DNA of 64,000 bases from Urophycis tenuis (GCA_036785325.1 JAXIVH010000010.1:4957198-5021197); one strand, 5' to 3'; positions 34,953 through 47,824 are shown, counted from the first letter of the stretch. Numbers and translations: made by a program. Notes: generated from the sequence alone by a model not told the origin.

Positions 34953-35048
34953 TCACTCTGACACACCATTATCCCCTTGACTTAATACATGGTATCCCCT
35001 TCACTCTGACACACCATTATCCCCTTGACTTAATACATGGTATCCCCT
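34953..35048. repeat. Perfect 48-bp tandem duplication
   Basis: Copies 34953-35000 and 35001-35048 are identical, beginning TCACTCTGACACACC and ending GGTATCCCCT. Zero divergence implies a recent event or an assembly artefact. Confidence 0.97.
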
Positions 35049-35053
35049 TTGAC

Positions 35054-35092
35054 CCCCCCACCCCCCCTTCCCCCCCCCCCTGCAACCCTATC

Positions 35093-35132
<40 letters not shown>
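35054..35132. repeat. C-rich tract and (CA)n
   Basis: C runs of 6-10 bases at 35054-35082, then about 19 CA units (35095-35132). Confidence 0.92.
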
Positions 35133-35133
<1 letters not shown>

Positions 35134-35419
35134 GAACATACAGATGCCGTTAATGCCTTGCGGGTCTTTCTGTTTCTCTACGACCTGTCTGCTTTTCCCA
35201 ACCGTGCCCCACTCAATATCACCTCAATACTAAGGTGCGGAGGTTGTCGTCCACTACCAACATATCCATCTTCCACCTCTTCATCCATCCATCCATCCAT
35301 TCGCCAGCATCTCGGTACGTTGTCTATAGTCTCACGAGTACGGACAGCCCCGGTTTTAGCAGGTGACCTCCGACCTAATAACAATGTATTTATTTTTTAC
35401 TTTTTTTTTTTTTTTACTT

Positions 35420-35562
35420 GTATTTTTAAATGTTTTTCATTGTTTGTTATTGTTGTTATTGTTGATTTTATATATGTATATATTTTAAATGTGTTATGTA
35501 AAGCGACCTTGAGGTCTCGAAAGGCGCTTAACAAATAAAATGTATTATTATTATTATTATAA
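35420..35562 (+). repeat. LINE-type 3' tail with (ATT)n end
   Basis: Contains TTATGTAAAGCGACCTTGAG, a GAAAGGCGCTTAACAAATAAA-like segment and a terminal ATTATTATTATTAT microsatellite. This order (GTAAAGC...AAGCGC...AATAAA...ATT repeats) is common at fish LINE/SINE 3' ends. No LINE coding is found upstream, so it would be a 5'-truncated copy. Left border uncertain. Confidence 0.5.
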
Positions 35563-35766
35563 ATGTGATCAGAGCAGTCGTGACAGTCTTAAGGGTTTTG
35601 GAGGGGGAAAAAAAAAAGCCGCCTCCGCAGGAGCGAAGAAGTGTGAGGGGCCTTTGTCAAACGCTGTCAAAAAGCCACGTCACACTCGCTCGCACAGCGC
35701 CCCGCAGCCAATGGAAAAGCTCCACTCCACTGGGAGAGCGTTTTCGGGCTGGAAGTAACAGACCTT

Positions 35767-35786
35767 CCCCCCCCCCCCCCCCCCCC
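35767..35786. repeat. C20 homopolymer
   Basis: Uninterrupted C run. Confidence 0.9.
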
Positions 35787-36235
35787 GTTTAACAACTTTA
35801 TATATTGTTGTCAGAAATAACACGGAAATGTTCCCCGACACCCAGACGGAACCGTTTTCCACGGGAAATAGTGGTGTTGGGTGTAATGGAGCCCCGGAGC
35901 GCTCCCTTCATGTGTTGGTTCTTGTGTTTGTTGCACCTCACTTCAGGATTTCACTTCCTTTCCTCTCTAGCAATTAGTCATTTCCAGTGCATTGTAGGCT
36001 AATATATATTTTTTTTTTGTCGGAGGAAAGGTTATGTTTTAGAACGACGGTACCACAAGTTATAATCTAGAGTCGCACCTTGAGTGACAGACTACAAGTC
36101 GTACTACACACACTGCATGTGTCTTGTTTCTCCAGACCTGCTTTTGACAAAATACGCTGTGCACTAATTAACGTACAACTAGAGGCACTGGTTAAGTGAC
36201 AGCGAAAAAGCATAGAAGGAACTCACAATGGTAGA

Positions 36236-36363
36236 CAACACACACACACATACACACACAGAGACACACCACCACAGACACACGTTCACACCGAGACTTC
36301 TATCTGACCTGCACACCCAAAGCCCCAAAGACACACACACACACACACACACCCCCACACGCA
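36236..36363. repeat. Interrupted (CA)n tracts
   Basis: CA repeats at 36238-36290 and 36331-36360 separated by unique sequence. Confidence 0.85.
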
Positions 36364-37571
<1,208 letters not shown>

Positions 37572-39734
37572 CTCAAAGACACGCTCCCATGTACACAGAT
37601 ACACAAACACTGGCTGTGTCTGCTGAGGTACTTCAGCGAGGCCTACCTAAGGATGCAGATCTTAATCATGTGGAAATCCATTATTTATAATCCAAACATT
37701 ATAAGATTAAATATTTCAGTATTTGTGATTACATATTTGTTGTCACAGGTGTAGTTGTGCATCTTTTTCTTTTCCCGTTCTCTAGTTTCATTACCTGCTT
37801 ACGATGTGAGCTATCGTTGCATCGTCCAAGTCATGCAACCAAGAATCATGTTTGATGGACTAAATGAAACACATTATAAATAATGATAGACATTAATTAG
37901 TGTGGTTAGAGGTGTGAAGGCTTGACCCTTGCTTCAGCAACACAAATACATCTGTAACTATAACAGCATTCATCTAACTGCAACAACTTATTTCAAAGCT
38001 GCCACATCTTCACATAACATCTGACTTCATCGTGTGATTTATCTGAACCATCCGCAATGCAATCACCCACAATGCAATCTTTATGAATGGCGTTACAATA
38101 GATTGTTGTGAATGTAAAGAACAAAATGGCGTTATAGTTGTGGTGTGCGGCGTAGGATACCCAAAGACGCATGGAAAGTACCGCAGGGTAATTCTCCGAA
38201 CCAAACAAACTCAGAAATGTGGCGTTCAATTTAAATGCAAAAGCTAGACGACAGACGATAAGATTGACCGTTCTGCGGCAGGCTGGTCTTCTGAGGCAAT
38301 CTTAGTACCTTTTTTTCCCTCTCTGTCTCTCTCATACCCTTATTTTTTAAGTCCAAAAGTGATCTATGGGTGAGCGAATAAGGGAGGGCAGCTGCGGAAG
38401 CTTTCAGTGCCAGAGGTAATTAAATCAAGCTTTAAAATGTAAACATGTCATAAAACAATATCAGGCTCCACTAGTTTTAATTGATGCCCCTCTGAATACC
38501 CCTAGGGACCATTAACTGTGAAGGATGGACTGACGTGGAAACAATGGAGGATGGTGGAGGTAATATTAATACTCAGACCTTGAAGATATTGGTTTGAAAA
38601 AGGCTGGACCACTGCAGTAGCATGATAAGGAACCAGGAATCCCTTCAACTTATCTTTCGACAAACCAGGAAGAGTAGCTCAATGGCTGAGATCTATGGGG
38701 AGATGTAGCGTTTGTGAGGGCCACTTTCAAAAGGGGAGAGTTGTGAGTGGTTTTATTTAGTTTGTGTTTCGCACATGCCCAGAGAGAGACGGTGAGTCAC
38801 AGGCATTCGCGACATCGTCGTCGTTGTAAAATGGGTTCAACAAAGTTCAACAAAAAAGCATTTTGAAATCGAAATTACTTTGTCTCAACTTTTTAACCCG
38901 CATCACCATGTCTATGCAATATAAAAAAAATAAATAATGTTTGTTTGTTATAAGGGACTTTTGAATTAGCATAGGAGCGTTCGCTTTAGTGAAGTCAGTG
39001 TCCCTTCTGATTTGTCTTTGTTAGCTCCTGTCAAAAGTTGGGTAACATTTCACTGAGCAACGTGACACATTCTCAGGGAAACGAGCTGAGCCCTCCACAT
39101 TAGTGTTCTTCTTCACTGATTAACCACAGGTAATTAATGTGAAGGAAAGCAATCAAAAATGGCTACACCTGTCTAATTATATAGAAGTCAAACCGCAGAG
39201 AATCGGATCCAAAAAATGGGGGACTAATGAAGGTCTCTTGGCTTGGATCTTGGTACCTGACAACCTGTTTAATTGGATTAAGGAGTAAGTCTTTTATTCG
39301 TCTTTACATGTTGGATGAGTGGCCCTGGATTTTCCCACGGCACAGTGTTGTTTGGGTCTTTTTTTAAAAACTAAAGGTACAATTGTTAATTTGCGCTACT
39401 GCATTTTCTAGTTTCTATCCAGGTGCATGTGCTGTTTGGTGGAAATTAATGAATGGGTTACTTTGTCACCATTGTCATGACTCATTTGGAATATGATCGG
39501 TTGCTCTCGGTTGGTTTTCACCAATAGCTGTGTGAACCATTTCCATTTCTGCATTATTTAATGTTCCATTAATCAACGTAACCTTTTTTTTTCACACAAG
39601 CACCACAATTCGATCGGAGTCGAACTCTTAGCCGTACCCTCCGCCAAACTTTCTGAAAAACGTGTTTTCTGAAACGCATTATGCAAAACAGTGATGCAAC
39701 GGCAATGCATCAACACCGTCCATGATTGCAACAC
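37572..39734. other. Long unique stretch, no gene recognised
   Basis: 2.1 kb almost free of microsatellites, the longest such part of the window. 38380-38580 is complex with GGTAATTAAATCAAGC and TTTTAATTGATGCC motifs and may be regulatory. No reading frame longer than about 80 codons. Confidence 0.35.
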
Positions 39735-40081
39735 GGGGGGGGGGGCTTACAGGAGGGGGGGAGGGGGGGGGGGGGTGGTCTCACGATTCCTCACGACAAT
39801 AACAACGTCCGGTCAGCACAGCCGCGTCGCTAATGCCTGAACAGCCGCTGATGAAACATGTCATGCATCTCAATCAAGGCATTCCAAAGTTCCTGCACGC
39901 CGCTGCCTGGCATTCTTCATTCAGGTGGGGGGGGGGGGGGGGGGGTGTTGCCATCCCAGCCCCTGCAGCCTGCAGGCTGTGAAGTCAGCCCTGAAATAGC
40001 ATCCCTCTTTAGTCAACACATTCCTGCCAGCGAGAGCAATAAATAGCCCTTGTTGTGTCTGTGTTCCCCGGGGGGGGGGGG
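39735..40081. repeat. Cluster of G homopolymers
   Basis: G11 at 39735, G-rich 39754-39775, G19 at 39927-39945 and G12 near 40070, with unique sequence between. Confidence 0.85.
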
Positions 40082-40187
40082 ACCTTGGACCCGCTTCCTA
40101 GTGAGACCCCACCGGTGGTATATTGAGGTGTCCTTAGAGGAGCCCGTCTGCAACGACTGCAGATAAACAGTGGCTCCTGTACCAGCG

Positions 40188-40233
40188 CCACCCCCCACCA
40201 CCACCACCACCCACCCCCCCACCGCCACCACCT
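40188..40233. repeat. (CCACC)n-rich tract
   Basis: CCACCACCACC and CACCCCCCCACCGCC, about 45 bp. Confidence 0.85.
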
Positions 40234-40998
40234 ATACCCCACAAACACATTTCTGATTTGGCTTAATTTTTAATTGACTTTGTAATGTTGGCTGCGTTGT
40301 ATGATATGTATGAATATGCACTCACATTAGTGCATAAAAATAAGGCCCCATCGCATTGACATTTCACGCAAGATCTCTCTGTTTAATTAAAAAATGTAGG
40401 TTTATTCAAATATATTCTGACCCAATTTGAATTCAGTCATTAATTTTCGACATCTGCCCCGAAAAAGACACGCAATTCTTTAAAAGACCTCCCAGAGCTA
40501 ATTGCCTCTCAATAAAAAAAAAAAAATACACAAATGAATTGCTAAGGAGCACTCTTTTTTTTTATTTATTTTTTTTACAACTATACGTCAACACGCCACT
40601 AATAACATTTTGTCCTGCACACCCCGACTCAAACTAAAGCAAACGAAAGTGAGCTGCAGCCGGGGCCTGGAGATCCACGCTCTGCAGCATCCATCCATCC
40701 ATCCATCCAGGCAGGCAGGCAGGCAGCACGCGCCCGGGCTACTGCTGCCCTTGCTCATGGGTTCCAGCGGCGGCGGGGGTCTCCTCCTCCTCCCATGTGT
40801 TGTGGCGATCGCGTGTTAGACCGATGCTTGTTTTGCGTTGTTTTGATCGCCAGTGCTTGTGTGTTTGGGCTGGGCTGTGAGGCGGCCCGGCTTCCGAGCC
40901 CATCGCGTGCCAAGTGTTCCCAGCGGGGCGCCTGCGCCTTGCACTCTGCTCAGCCACCGTGAACACTGAGCAGACAGACTGCTACAGGGAACGCTGTT
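40234..40998. other. Intergenic stretch with poly-A/T and short tetranucleotide repeats
   Basis: 40320-40510 is TAAT/ATTA-rich and complex. A12 lies near 40514, T-rich at 40553-40577, and CCAT then GGCA tetramers at 40690-40725. No gene recognised. Confidence 0.4.
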
Positions 40999-41002
40999 CC
41001 CG

Positions 41003-41171
41003 CTCGCTCTCTCTCTCTCTCTCTCTCGCTCTCTCTCGCTCTCTCTCCCCACCCTCTCTCTCTCTCTCTCTCTCGCTTGCTCGCTCTCTCTCTCTCTCGT
41101 TCTCTTTCGCTCTCTCGCTCTCTGTGTCCCAGACACACACACACACACACACACTGACACACAGACACACA

Positions 41172-41223
<52 letters not shown>
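41003..41223. repeat. Interrupted (CT)n then (CA)n
   Basis: CTCTCGCTCTC pattern at 41005-41123, then CA repeats with CTGACACACAGAC variants to 41222. Confidence 0.95.
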
Positions 41224-41226
<3 letters not shown>

Positions 41227-41674
41227 ACACTACACATTACGCACACTCCAGCTCCATCTCTTTTTTATTTTCATGTCTTTTTTCCTCTCACATCCCCCCA
41301 CAGCACTTTCCTTTCCTTCTAACCCCCCCCCACACACACACACTCTTCCTCCCTGTCTCTTCTCTTCACACTCCTCTCCCTCCGTGTTCAAACGCTGCCC
41401 TCCCATTGATTTTCACGTCATCGCCCGAAACGTACGCATTTGAAACGCTTTGCATGGACAATGTATGAGCGCTTTATCTGAGGGCGATTCTGCGCAAATC
41501 CAACTTCTTCTCCCGAACCTCGAGCCGCTCAGGTCTGCCTCAGTCGACCTCCTTCATCGGCGAGGTTCAGTCGAGGTCGAGCGACGCGATTGTGTCCGTA
41601 TGAATAAATACACGCGTGTTATTTGAGGCCTGGCGTTCACGGCCTGGATCGCTAAGTAAAAAGGGTAAAGGGGG

Positions 41675-41849
41675 GCATTTAGCAGACGTTTTTTTTTAAT
41701 GTCCAAAGTGACTTACAGTCAGTACATTTGTGGGGTTCGACATGTGGACAGTTGGAGGAGGAAGGGGGGATCAAGGGGATCGAACCGCCGACCCTACGGT
41801 GAGTGGACGACCCGCTCTGTCCACCCGCTCTACCCACTGAGCTACCACA
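41675..41849 (-). mobile_element. tRNA-derived SINE with LINE-type tail
   Basis: On the minus strand the head (41849 downward) reads GTGGTAGCTCAGTGGGTAGA, a good polymerase III box A. It is followed at 41786-41775 by GGTTCGATCCCC, a box B. The 3' end reads AAGTCACTTTGGAC, then A-rich, then ACGTCTGCTAAATG, the same tail as the repeats at 28487 and 31404. A tRNA-like head joined to a LINE-type tail is the definition of this SINE class. The head is flanked by an AT-rich ATTAG repeat (41850-41907). Confidence 0.82.
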
Positions 41850-41908
41850 TTATTATCTTATTATTTTATTAGATTAGATTATTAGATTATTATTATTAGA
41901 TTATTAGC
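41850..41908. repeat. AT-rich (ATTAG/ATT)n tract
   Basis: TTATTA and ATTAGATT units flanking the SINE head. Confidence 0.8.
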
Positions 41909-42099
41909 TAAAGTTTGCGACAAACTAGTTTGGGGGGGCAGGTTTTCGCAGGTTTTGACAAAATAAGTGTATATTTATATCTGATCCCTATTTGCTCAAA
42001 TGTGACTATCCATCTTCATGGTGGGGGTGGGGGGGTGGGCGCACATCTCATCTGACATGTTTTCCTCCACAGTTCAGCATCACTGACAACCGCCAACGG

Positions 42100-42260
42100 A
42101 GTCCTGTCCCGCCGCATTCACGGGAACATCTCTGTTTGAGCGGTCGGCGCCCAATGCCTGATATCCATTAACATTTAGCTCTAATTACCAGCCTCATTAA
42201 AGCTTCAAATTAGCATCAGATTTTGTGGCCTCCTCCCTGCACTTAATCGTTCAGCAAATG
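42100..42260. other. Candidate regulatory block, TAAT-rich
   Basis: Complex sequence with CCATTAACATTTAGC, CTCTAATTACCAGCC, CATTAAAGC and CAAATTAGCATC within 70 bp, a dense cluster of homeodomain-type cores. Conservation is untested. Confidence 0.3.
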
Positions 42261-42369
42261 GAGCGGATTGGGGAAGGATTACCGTTCGGATGTCGGCGCC
42301 GGTGACTCTGTGGAACTTGACTTCTTCTGCTGGAAAAATAATAGGAGGAACGGACCGCGGGCCGACCAA

Positions 42370-42452
42370 GGGGGGGGGGGGGAGGGTTTGAGTTCAACAT
42401 GCCGGGGGGGGGTGGCCAACACACGGGAGGCGGGGCCAACACACTGAGGGGG
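42370..42452. repeat. G-rich cluster
   Basis: G13, G9 and G7 runs separated by short unique sequence. Confidence 0.85.
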
Positions 42453-42516
42453 GGAGGGGGCACGTTTTTCAGATTACCACCTGGCGTTGGCTGATCGATT
42501 ACCACCCTGTTATCGA

Positions 42517-42518
<2 letters not shown>

Positions 42519-42566
<48 letters not shown>
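42519..42566. repeat. Pure (CT)n array
   Basis: About 23 CT units. Confidence 0.97.
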
Positions 42567-42570
<4 letters not shown>

Positions 42571-42682
42571 GCCCGCCCGAAACAAGGTTGTTGAGCCCAT
42601 ATGATTGTAGGGTGGTCCAGGGTCCCGGGAGATGTGTGTTGGCGCGTTATCAGATTTATCAGAGGATCAGAATCACTGAGGA

Positions 42683-42728
42683 GTTTGTTGTCTTGGATGG
42701 GGTGAGACAACAAACTATGTTGTCTCAT
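42683..42728. repeat. Nested inverted repeats of a TTGTCT motif
   Basis: GTTTGTTGTCT (42683-42693) pairs exactly with AGACAACAAAC (42705-42715). TGAGACAACA (42703-42712) also pairs exactly with TGTTGTCTCA just downstream. Two alternative hairpins therefore share one strand. A further GTTGTCTCA copy follows near 42732. Confidence 0.8.
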
Positions 42729-43003
42729 GTGTTGTCTCAAGTATGTCCTATTGTCAGTATATTTAGTCTATGTACATGATATATTACATTCTGATTACGA
42801 ATGGGGAAAAGTCCCCAAAATCTACATCCATGACAAAAAACACAAGGCACCCACTGAAACCATAACTGACAACTTAGAAGTTGGTACATTTTGGAATAAA
42901 AAAAAATCCCCGATCCAACGTTTAATTCTCACAGGAATTACCCCGGGTTGATACCTATACAATTTTCCTTGTTCCAGGAACATATTATTTCATGCACAGT
43001 CAT

Positions 43004-43146
<143 letters not shown>

Positions 43147-43562
43147 CGGTGAGGTCAAGTCAAAAGTCTCTTCCATTTGTGTCCTTACTTTGAGGAAGTA
43201 AGACATCATTGATTGGTTGGCTGCCATTCAAAGGAAAAAAAAATCAAAGTAAAGTTAGCTTGTGATGGACATCTGATAAAACACACAAGCATCATTTCTT
43301 GAGCTTGGATGACATTTCCATATTTCCCAGAATTGCGAACCACCCACCAACCATCCCTCTATGTGGAGGGAATACAGCACACAAACAGATTGAATCGCTG
43401 TTGCTAAACAGCCAACAACAGAAAGAAGCCGGCTAGTTTACACATTGCCACGCCAGGACATAGAGTTAATGTGGTGTATCACCATTCAATAAATGAGCTT
43501 CCATTACAAGCCACTTGTTCCCAGCAATCTCTCCCACGTGGACTCTCTCGATTTCACCTGCG

Positions 43563-43579
43563 TCTCTCTCTCTCTCTCC

Positions 43580-43629
<50 letters not shown>

Positions 43630-43634
43630 TCGCT
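43563..43634. repeat. (CT)n array
   Basis: CT repeats with CCTCTC interruptions. Confidence 0.95.
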
Positions 43635-43654
43635 CTCTGTCACCTCTCTCCATT

Positions 43655-43890
43655 TCATGGCTGTTTTCGTCCAATATTTGCTTGAAAAGACAATGGATAA
43701 TAACCCCTGGAATAGCACAGGGGAGCCACCGATGGGAGCAATCAAGCTGTCTTGTCCTGGTGGCGTTCAGGTTCACTCATCAAACTGTAATTATCGCCCT
43801 GAAAAACCAATGTTCCGCTTTAATTGTTCTGATGAATGAAATATTACCAAGAGGAGCCGAGGGCCTCTTCAGCCAAGCGGAATAGCAGCG
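43655..43890. other. Candidate regulatory block between repeats
   Basis: Complex sequence with AAACTGTAATTATCGCC, GCTTTAATTGTTC and GATGAATGAAATATT. No frame of note. Conservation untested. Confidence 0.25.
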
Positions 43891-43904
43891 CCCAGCCGTA
43901 AAAA

Positions 43905-44072
43905 GGAGGTGGTGGGGGAGGTGATGGAGGAGGGGGGGGTGGTGGCGGTGGTGGTGGTGGTGGCGGCAGTGGTGATGATGATGGAGACGTGGCTGGTGAA
44001 GGTGACACACGCACGAGAAGAAGGAGAGAGAGAGAGAGAGAGAGCGAGCGAGAGAGAGAGAGAGAGAGAGAG
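43905..44072. repeat. (GGT/GGC)n and (GA)n tracts
   Basis: GGTGGTGGC-type triplets at 43905-43985, then GA with GAGC units at 44022-44072. Confidence 0.9.
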
Positions 44073-45295
44073 CACTAGAGGAAAAGAAACGAAGAAGAAG
44101 AATAAAGAAGAAGAATTAAGTTTAAAAGAACGTGAAGGAAAAGCGAGCGAGCGATCGGAAGACGTTAAGATAACATTACGAGGACGGAGGATGTGAGGCG
44201 TTCCAATTTGATCACACCCGAAAGCCAGGTGTGTTTACCCCCCCCCCCCAATAGATGGGTCTCTCGCAGAGGCTTTACCACGGAGGTGGCTCAAGGTAAC
44301 ACACATGACCAGAGAAAGGACTGCGAATGAGTTCAGTGCAGGAGAGGTCTCGTGTCGAAAAAATCCTTGCAGCAGTAGTTGAGTGCAAGCGTGTGTGGGA
44401 ACAGGCGTCAGATGAAACATGGCCAGCGAATGTAAGCTTTTTAGAAGACCTTGTAGGTATAATGAGGAGTCAAGCTGAACAGTGATGCTGTGTGGGATGA
44501 TGGAAGGCTTGGGTAGGGTCAGCTAGAGGCGCCTTTCACCAGACAGGGATGTCTAAAATGTATAGGTCTTGTGCCCAGTGCTTGAGGCATGAAGAGCCAA
44601 GCAAAGAATATATATATAGCTATTGTTTTTTTTAATGGGTTTTTTTTATGCAGTGGCTGTCGATAACGTCAGACTTGGAAAACACAAAAAGATCCGAATG
44701 GTAAATGCCATTCAGAGAACCACTATCACAAATGTTGCTCATTGCGTGACTGTTATCCCCAAACCCAGTTGTTGTGAGAGCCAATTATGGAGCGCATGCA
44801 ACTGGTCCTGCAAAACTGTTCTCCGTGTTACATTATTCATCTCTGTTGTATCCATGATTGATTTGCCCCTTAAAGAGCACCGCGCAGTACCGCAGGGAAC
44901 GCTCAGCAAGAACCTGCTACTGATGCATGTCCCCTTTAAAAACACAGCCATGGGATTGGATAACCAAGTGGCCAGCGTGTTCGATTCAAAGCTACCTCCT
45001 GGGTTGGATTTGTGATGTCCCCACTTTACAGTCACCAGTTCCGGTGAATTGTACCATAAGCTTGCTATTGTCCAGGCGATCTTTGCCAAGTTGAGTTCAT
45101 ACATATGCAGTGTTCTAACATATATACTGTATGTATATATTTATTTATTTCATTTTTTTTCGTCAAATCTGTCAATTCAATTTACCTGGTCAATTCGCCA
45201 TGATGTGCTCCACAAAGTGTCAAATCAATCAAATTTCAACATCAGACGAGAAGCAATTATCCGCAAAGAATGACCTCATCCTTGAAGAAGAAGAA
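44073..45295. other. Intergenic stretch, no gene recognised
   Basis: A short C9-10 run near 44241 and a GAA repeat (45281-45297). Overlapping opposite-strand frames of 121-130 codons at 44623-45104 have ordinary composition but no recognised domain. Confidence 0.45.
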
Positions 45296-45567
45296 GAATT
45301 ACTCATTTGATCCTGTGAGGGAAATTTGGTCTTCTGCATTTAACCCAATTGTGAATTAGTGACACACTCAGAACACAGTGATGGTGAAGCACACAGTGAG
45401 GTGAAGCACACACTTAAACCCGATGCAGTGAGCTGCCTGCAACAGCGGCGCTCGGGGAGCAGTGAGGGGTTAGGTGCTTTGCTCAAGGGCACTTCAGCCG
45501 TGCGCACTGGTCGGGGTTCGAACCGGCCACCCTCCGGTTACAAATCCGAAGCCCTAACCAGTAGTAG
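45296..45567 (-). mobile_element. tRNA-derived SINE, 5'-truncated or diverged head
   Basis: On the minus strand it reads ACTACTGGTTAGGGCTTCGG, then the box B palindrome GGTTCGAACC (45515-45524). A conserved body follows (GGCTGAAGTGCCCTTGAGCA, CCCTCACTGCTCCCC), then a tail with GGGTTAAATGCAGAAGACCA and a TTC microsatellite (45281-45297). This is a very widespread fish repeat. The expected first bases of the tRNA-like head, including part of box A, are missing or diverged here. Confidence 0.75.
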
Positions 45568-46129
45568 TTTTTTTCTCACCATTCATAATCACGGAAAGGA
45601 CGGCTCATAAGGTGTATATGCGCTATTGCTGCAGTCAAGCTAATGGGTGAACTCTATGCTAGCTATGGTAAACAAATGCTGCAACTCGGGTTTACTTTAA
45701 ACCCGCTGTTGCCGTCAGCAAAGCCTTCAACTCGTGGGTGGATTATTGTTTACACTCAAAGGTGCGTTCCACGGCCAAAAAGATTAGGAAACAGAGCTTT
45801 GCATTTCAAATATGAAGAGGTTCTCAACAGAAGGGATATGAGCTTAAGATAAAAAAAATGACAAAAAAAGTGTAAAATGAAAAAATACATGGATTTGCCG
45901 TGAGGTGAAGATCTGGCAGTCGACCACGATTGTACCTTATGGGCACTCTTGGCCAACGCTGACACTACTGTGTGCAGGCTGTCAAAACAACTGCAAAAGA
46001 AGTATGTTGGACTGCTATTATTATTATAGTGATATTTCTGTGCACCCACCATCAGCTGCAGACAGGATGGCTGAAACGTAGCAGGGTGCCACTACATCCG
46101 ACCACCAGTCAATTTAGAGTTGGAGTCAA

Positions 46130-46486
46130 GACCGCCTAAACCGAGACCAAGACCAACCAACCAACCAAGACACTACCAAGACCAGAGGGTGTCGAGACCA
46201 AGACAAGACCAAGGCCAAGACCAAGACCAGAGGGTATCGAGACCAAGACACTACCAAGACCAGAGGGTATCGAGACCAAGACACTACCAAGACCAGAGGG
46301 TGTCGAGACCAAGACAAGACCAAGGCCAAGACCAAGACCAGAGGGTATCGAGACCAAGACACTACCAAGACCAGAGGGTATCGAGACCAAGACACTACCA
46401 AGACCAGAGGGTACTGAGACCAAGACAAGACCAAGACCAAGACCGACCAAGTCAAGACCAAGACCGAGACCAAGTCGAGGCCAGAA
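46130..46486. repeat. Minisatellite with 111-bp higher-order unit
   Basis: GACCAAGAC-type repeats. GAGGGT marks occur at 46185, 46230, 46263 and 46296, so sub-units of 45, 33 and 33 bp make a 111-bp unit. Units 46185-46295 and 46296-46406 are identical, and a diverged third starts at 46407. GAGACCAA-type sequence continues at 46660-46735 in single-copy form, suggesting the array grew inside a larger dispersed element. The 130-158-codon frames through it are translated repeat. Confidence 0.95.
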
Positions 46487-46499
46487 AAAAAAAAAAACT

Positions 46500-47824
46500 G
46501 ACTATTGTTTAAGTTACACCAATACGTGAACAATGGTGCGGTCGTTAGGAAAATATATACGATGTAACATATTTGGCGCGTAGTGTACGAGTCCTGTGTC
46601 ATATATACGGTTTTGTGATGAGCATAAGCTCACAGCTTTATGCTCAAACCACCTCGAGACCTCTATGACCGAGACCAAATACAGCCGAGTCCGGGACAAG
46701 ACCAAGACCACGTGAAAGTGGTCCCGAGACTGGTCTGGCGAACTACAACTCCACCAGTCATCCCAGGACGCCCTGCGGTCGAGGGCCGACCCCCGGAGCG
46801 ACACACCCCACGCTACGACACACCGCATCACAGCCCAGCCCGGATCCCAACCATTTCCGCGCCTGTTTGAGCGCTAATTAAAGACAGGCAGCCTTTAATT
46901 AGTTTCGTCTCACGCTGCGTCTCGCAATTGCCAGGACAGACAGAAGCGCACAGTTACACACATCGTGTCGGCGCCATCACGGTTTGATCTCTTTGTTCTT
47001 CCGGCAAAAAAGACTTCCATCTGGCGAGGCCTGTCTGGGATGGCGGTGGGTCCCGCGGACCTCAGGCCTCGCCGTCACCTTCGTTTGGCAGTTGGCATGC
47101 GCACTTTGTGGGCACGCCATCGCTCATTTTTTTTTAATCTCTTGCGGATGTGGGGGGCGGGGTTTGTGTCTTTTTATCCAGCGTGGGCGCGGAACCCTCA
47201 CTTCCTTTTCCTGTGAGTCACCTCTTTGCGAATGGCCCGGGATGCGCTTTTTTTTTTTGGTGGTACCAGCCGTAATTCACTCGTGAATAGCGAGCTAACG
47301 AGGCGCCTGGCAGCCCGGGTTAGCTTCAACAGTGGGCGCATAGCTTAGTAGGTGGGACGGCGTGAGTGACACGCATGCTAAACAGGGAAGATCACAGAAC
47401 AAATGTGTTTCCTGCCAAATTGAGTTCTGCCTAATACACTTTGTCCTTGGGGGGGGGGCTTTTACATATGCAGCATTTGGGGCTGCTGTGCTTCACGTAA
47501 TGTCGCCTAAACGGGGCGTAGCGCGGTTTAAAGTTTAAAGCCCTCCTGGTGCCGGTCCACTTGTGTTCCTTTCTGTTCCTTCCTCAGGTAGCTCAGGGTG
47601 GGAAGTTCACTTTTATTAACCAGGGCTTTTTCTTTTGGCCCTGTGTCACCCCAGGTTTTGCGGTGCATATATATATATATATTTTTTTTTTTCTTTTAAG
47701 GAAACGCGGACCGCTTGGCCAACACAGAGCACAATACAGAAGTCAACTCTTAACTTTATGGGGGCAAGGCTCCCGTCATCCCAATTTTGAGGGCAATTAG
47801 GATTTTACTTTTGGGCGCGGAGGA
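46500..47824. other. Intergenic stretch, no gene recognised
   Basis: CpG-containing around 46740-46870 and 47030-47100. A short (TA)n then T10 lies at 47668-47695. No supported coding. Confidence 0.45.

Noticed and set aside
44623..45104. Possible reverse-transcriptase fragment (VPQG-like residues)
   Set aside because: A single short match with none of the flanking RT motifs such as the catalytic Asp-Asp. Most likely chance.
46120..46602. 130-158-codon frames in the GACCAAGAC array
   Set aside because: The unit lengths 33, 45 and 111 are multiples of three, so the array stays open by arithmetic and not by selection.
47337..47400. tRNA-like sequence with TAGCTTAGTAGG box A
   Set aside because: No box B (GGTTCGANNCC) follows at the right distance and no cloverleaf can be drawn, so it is neither a tRNA nor a clear SINE.
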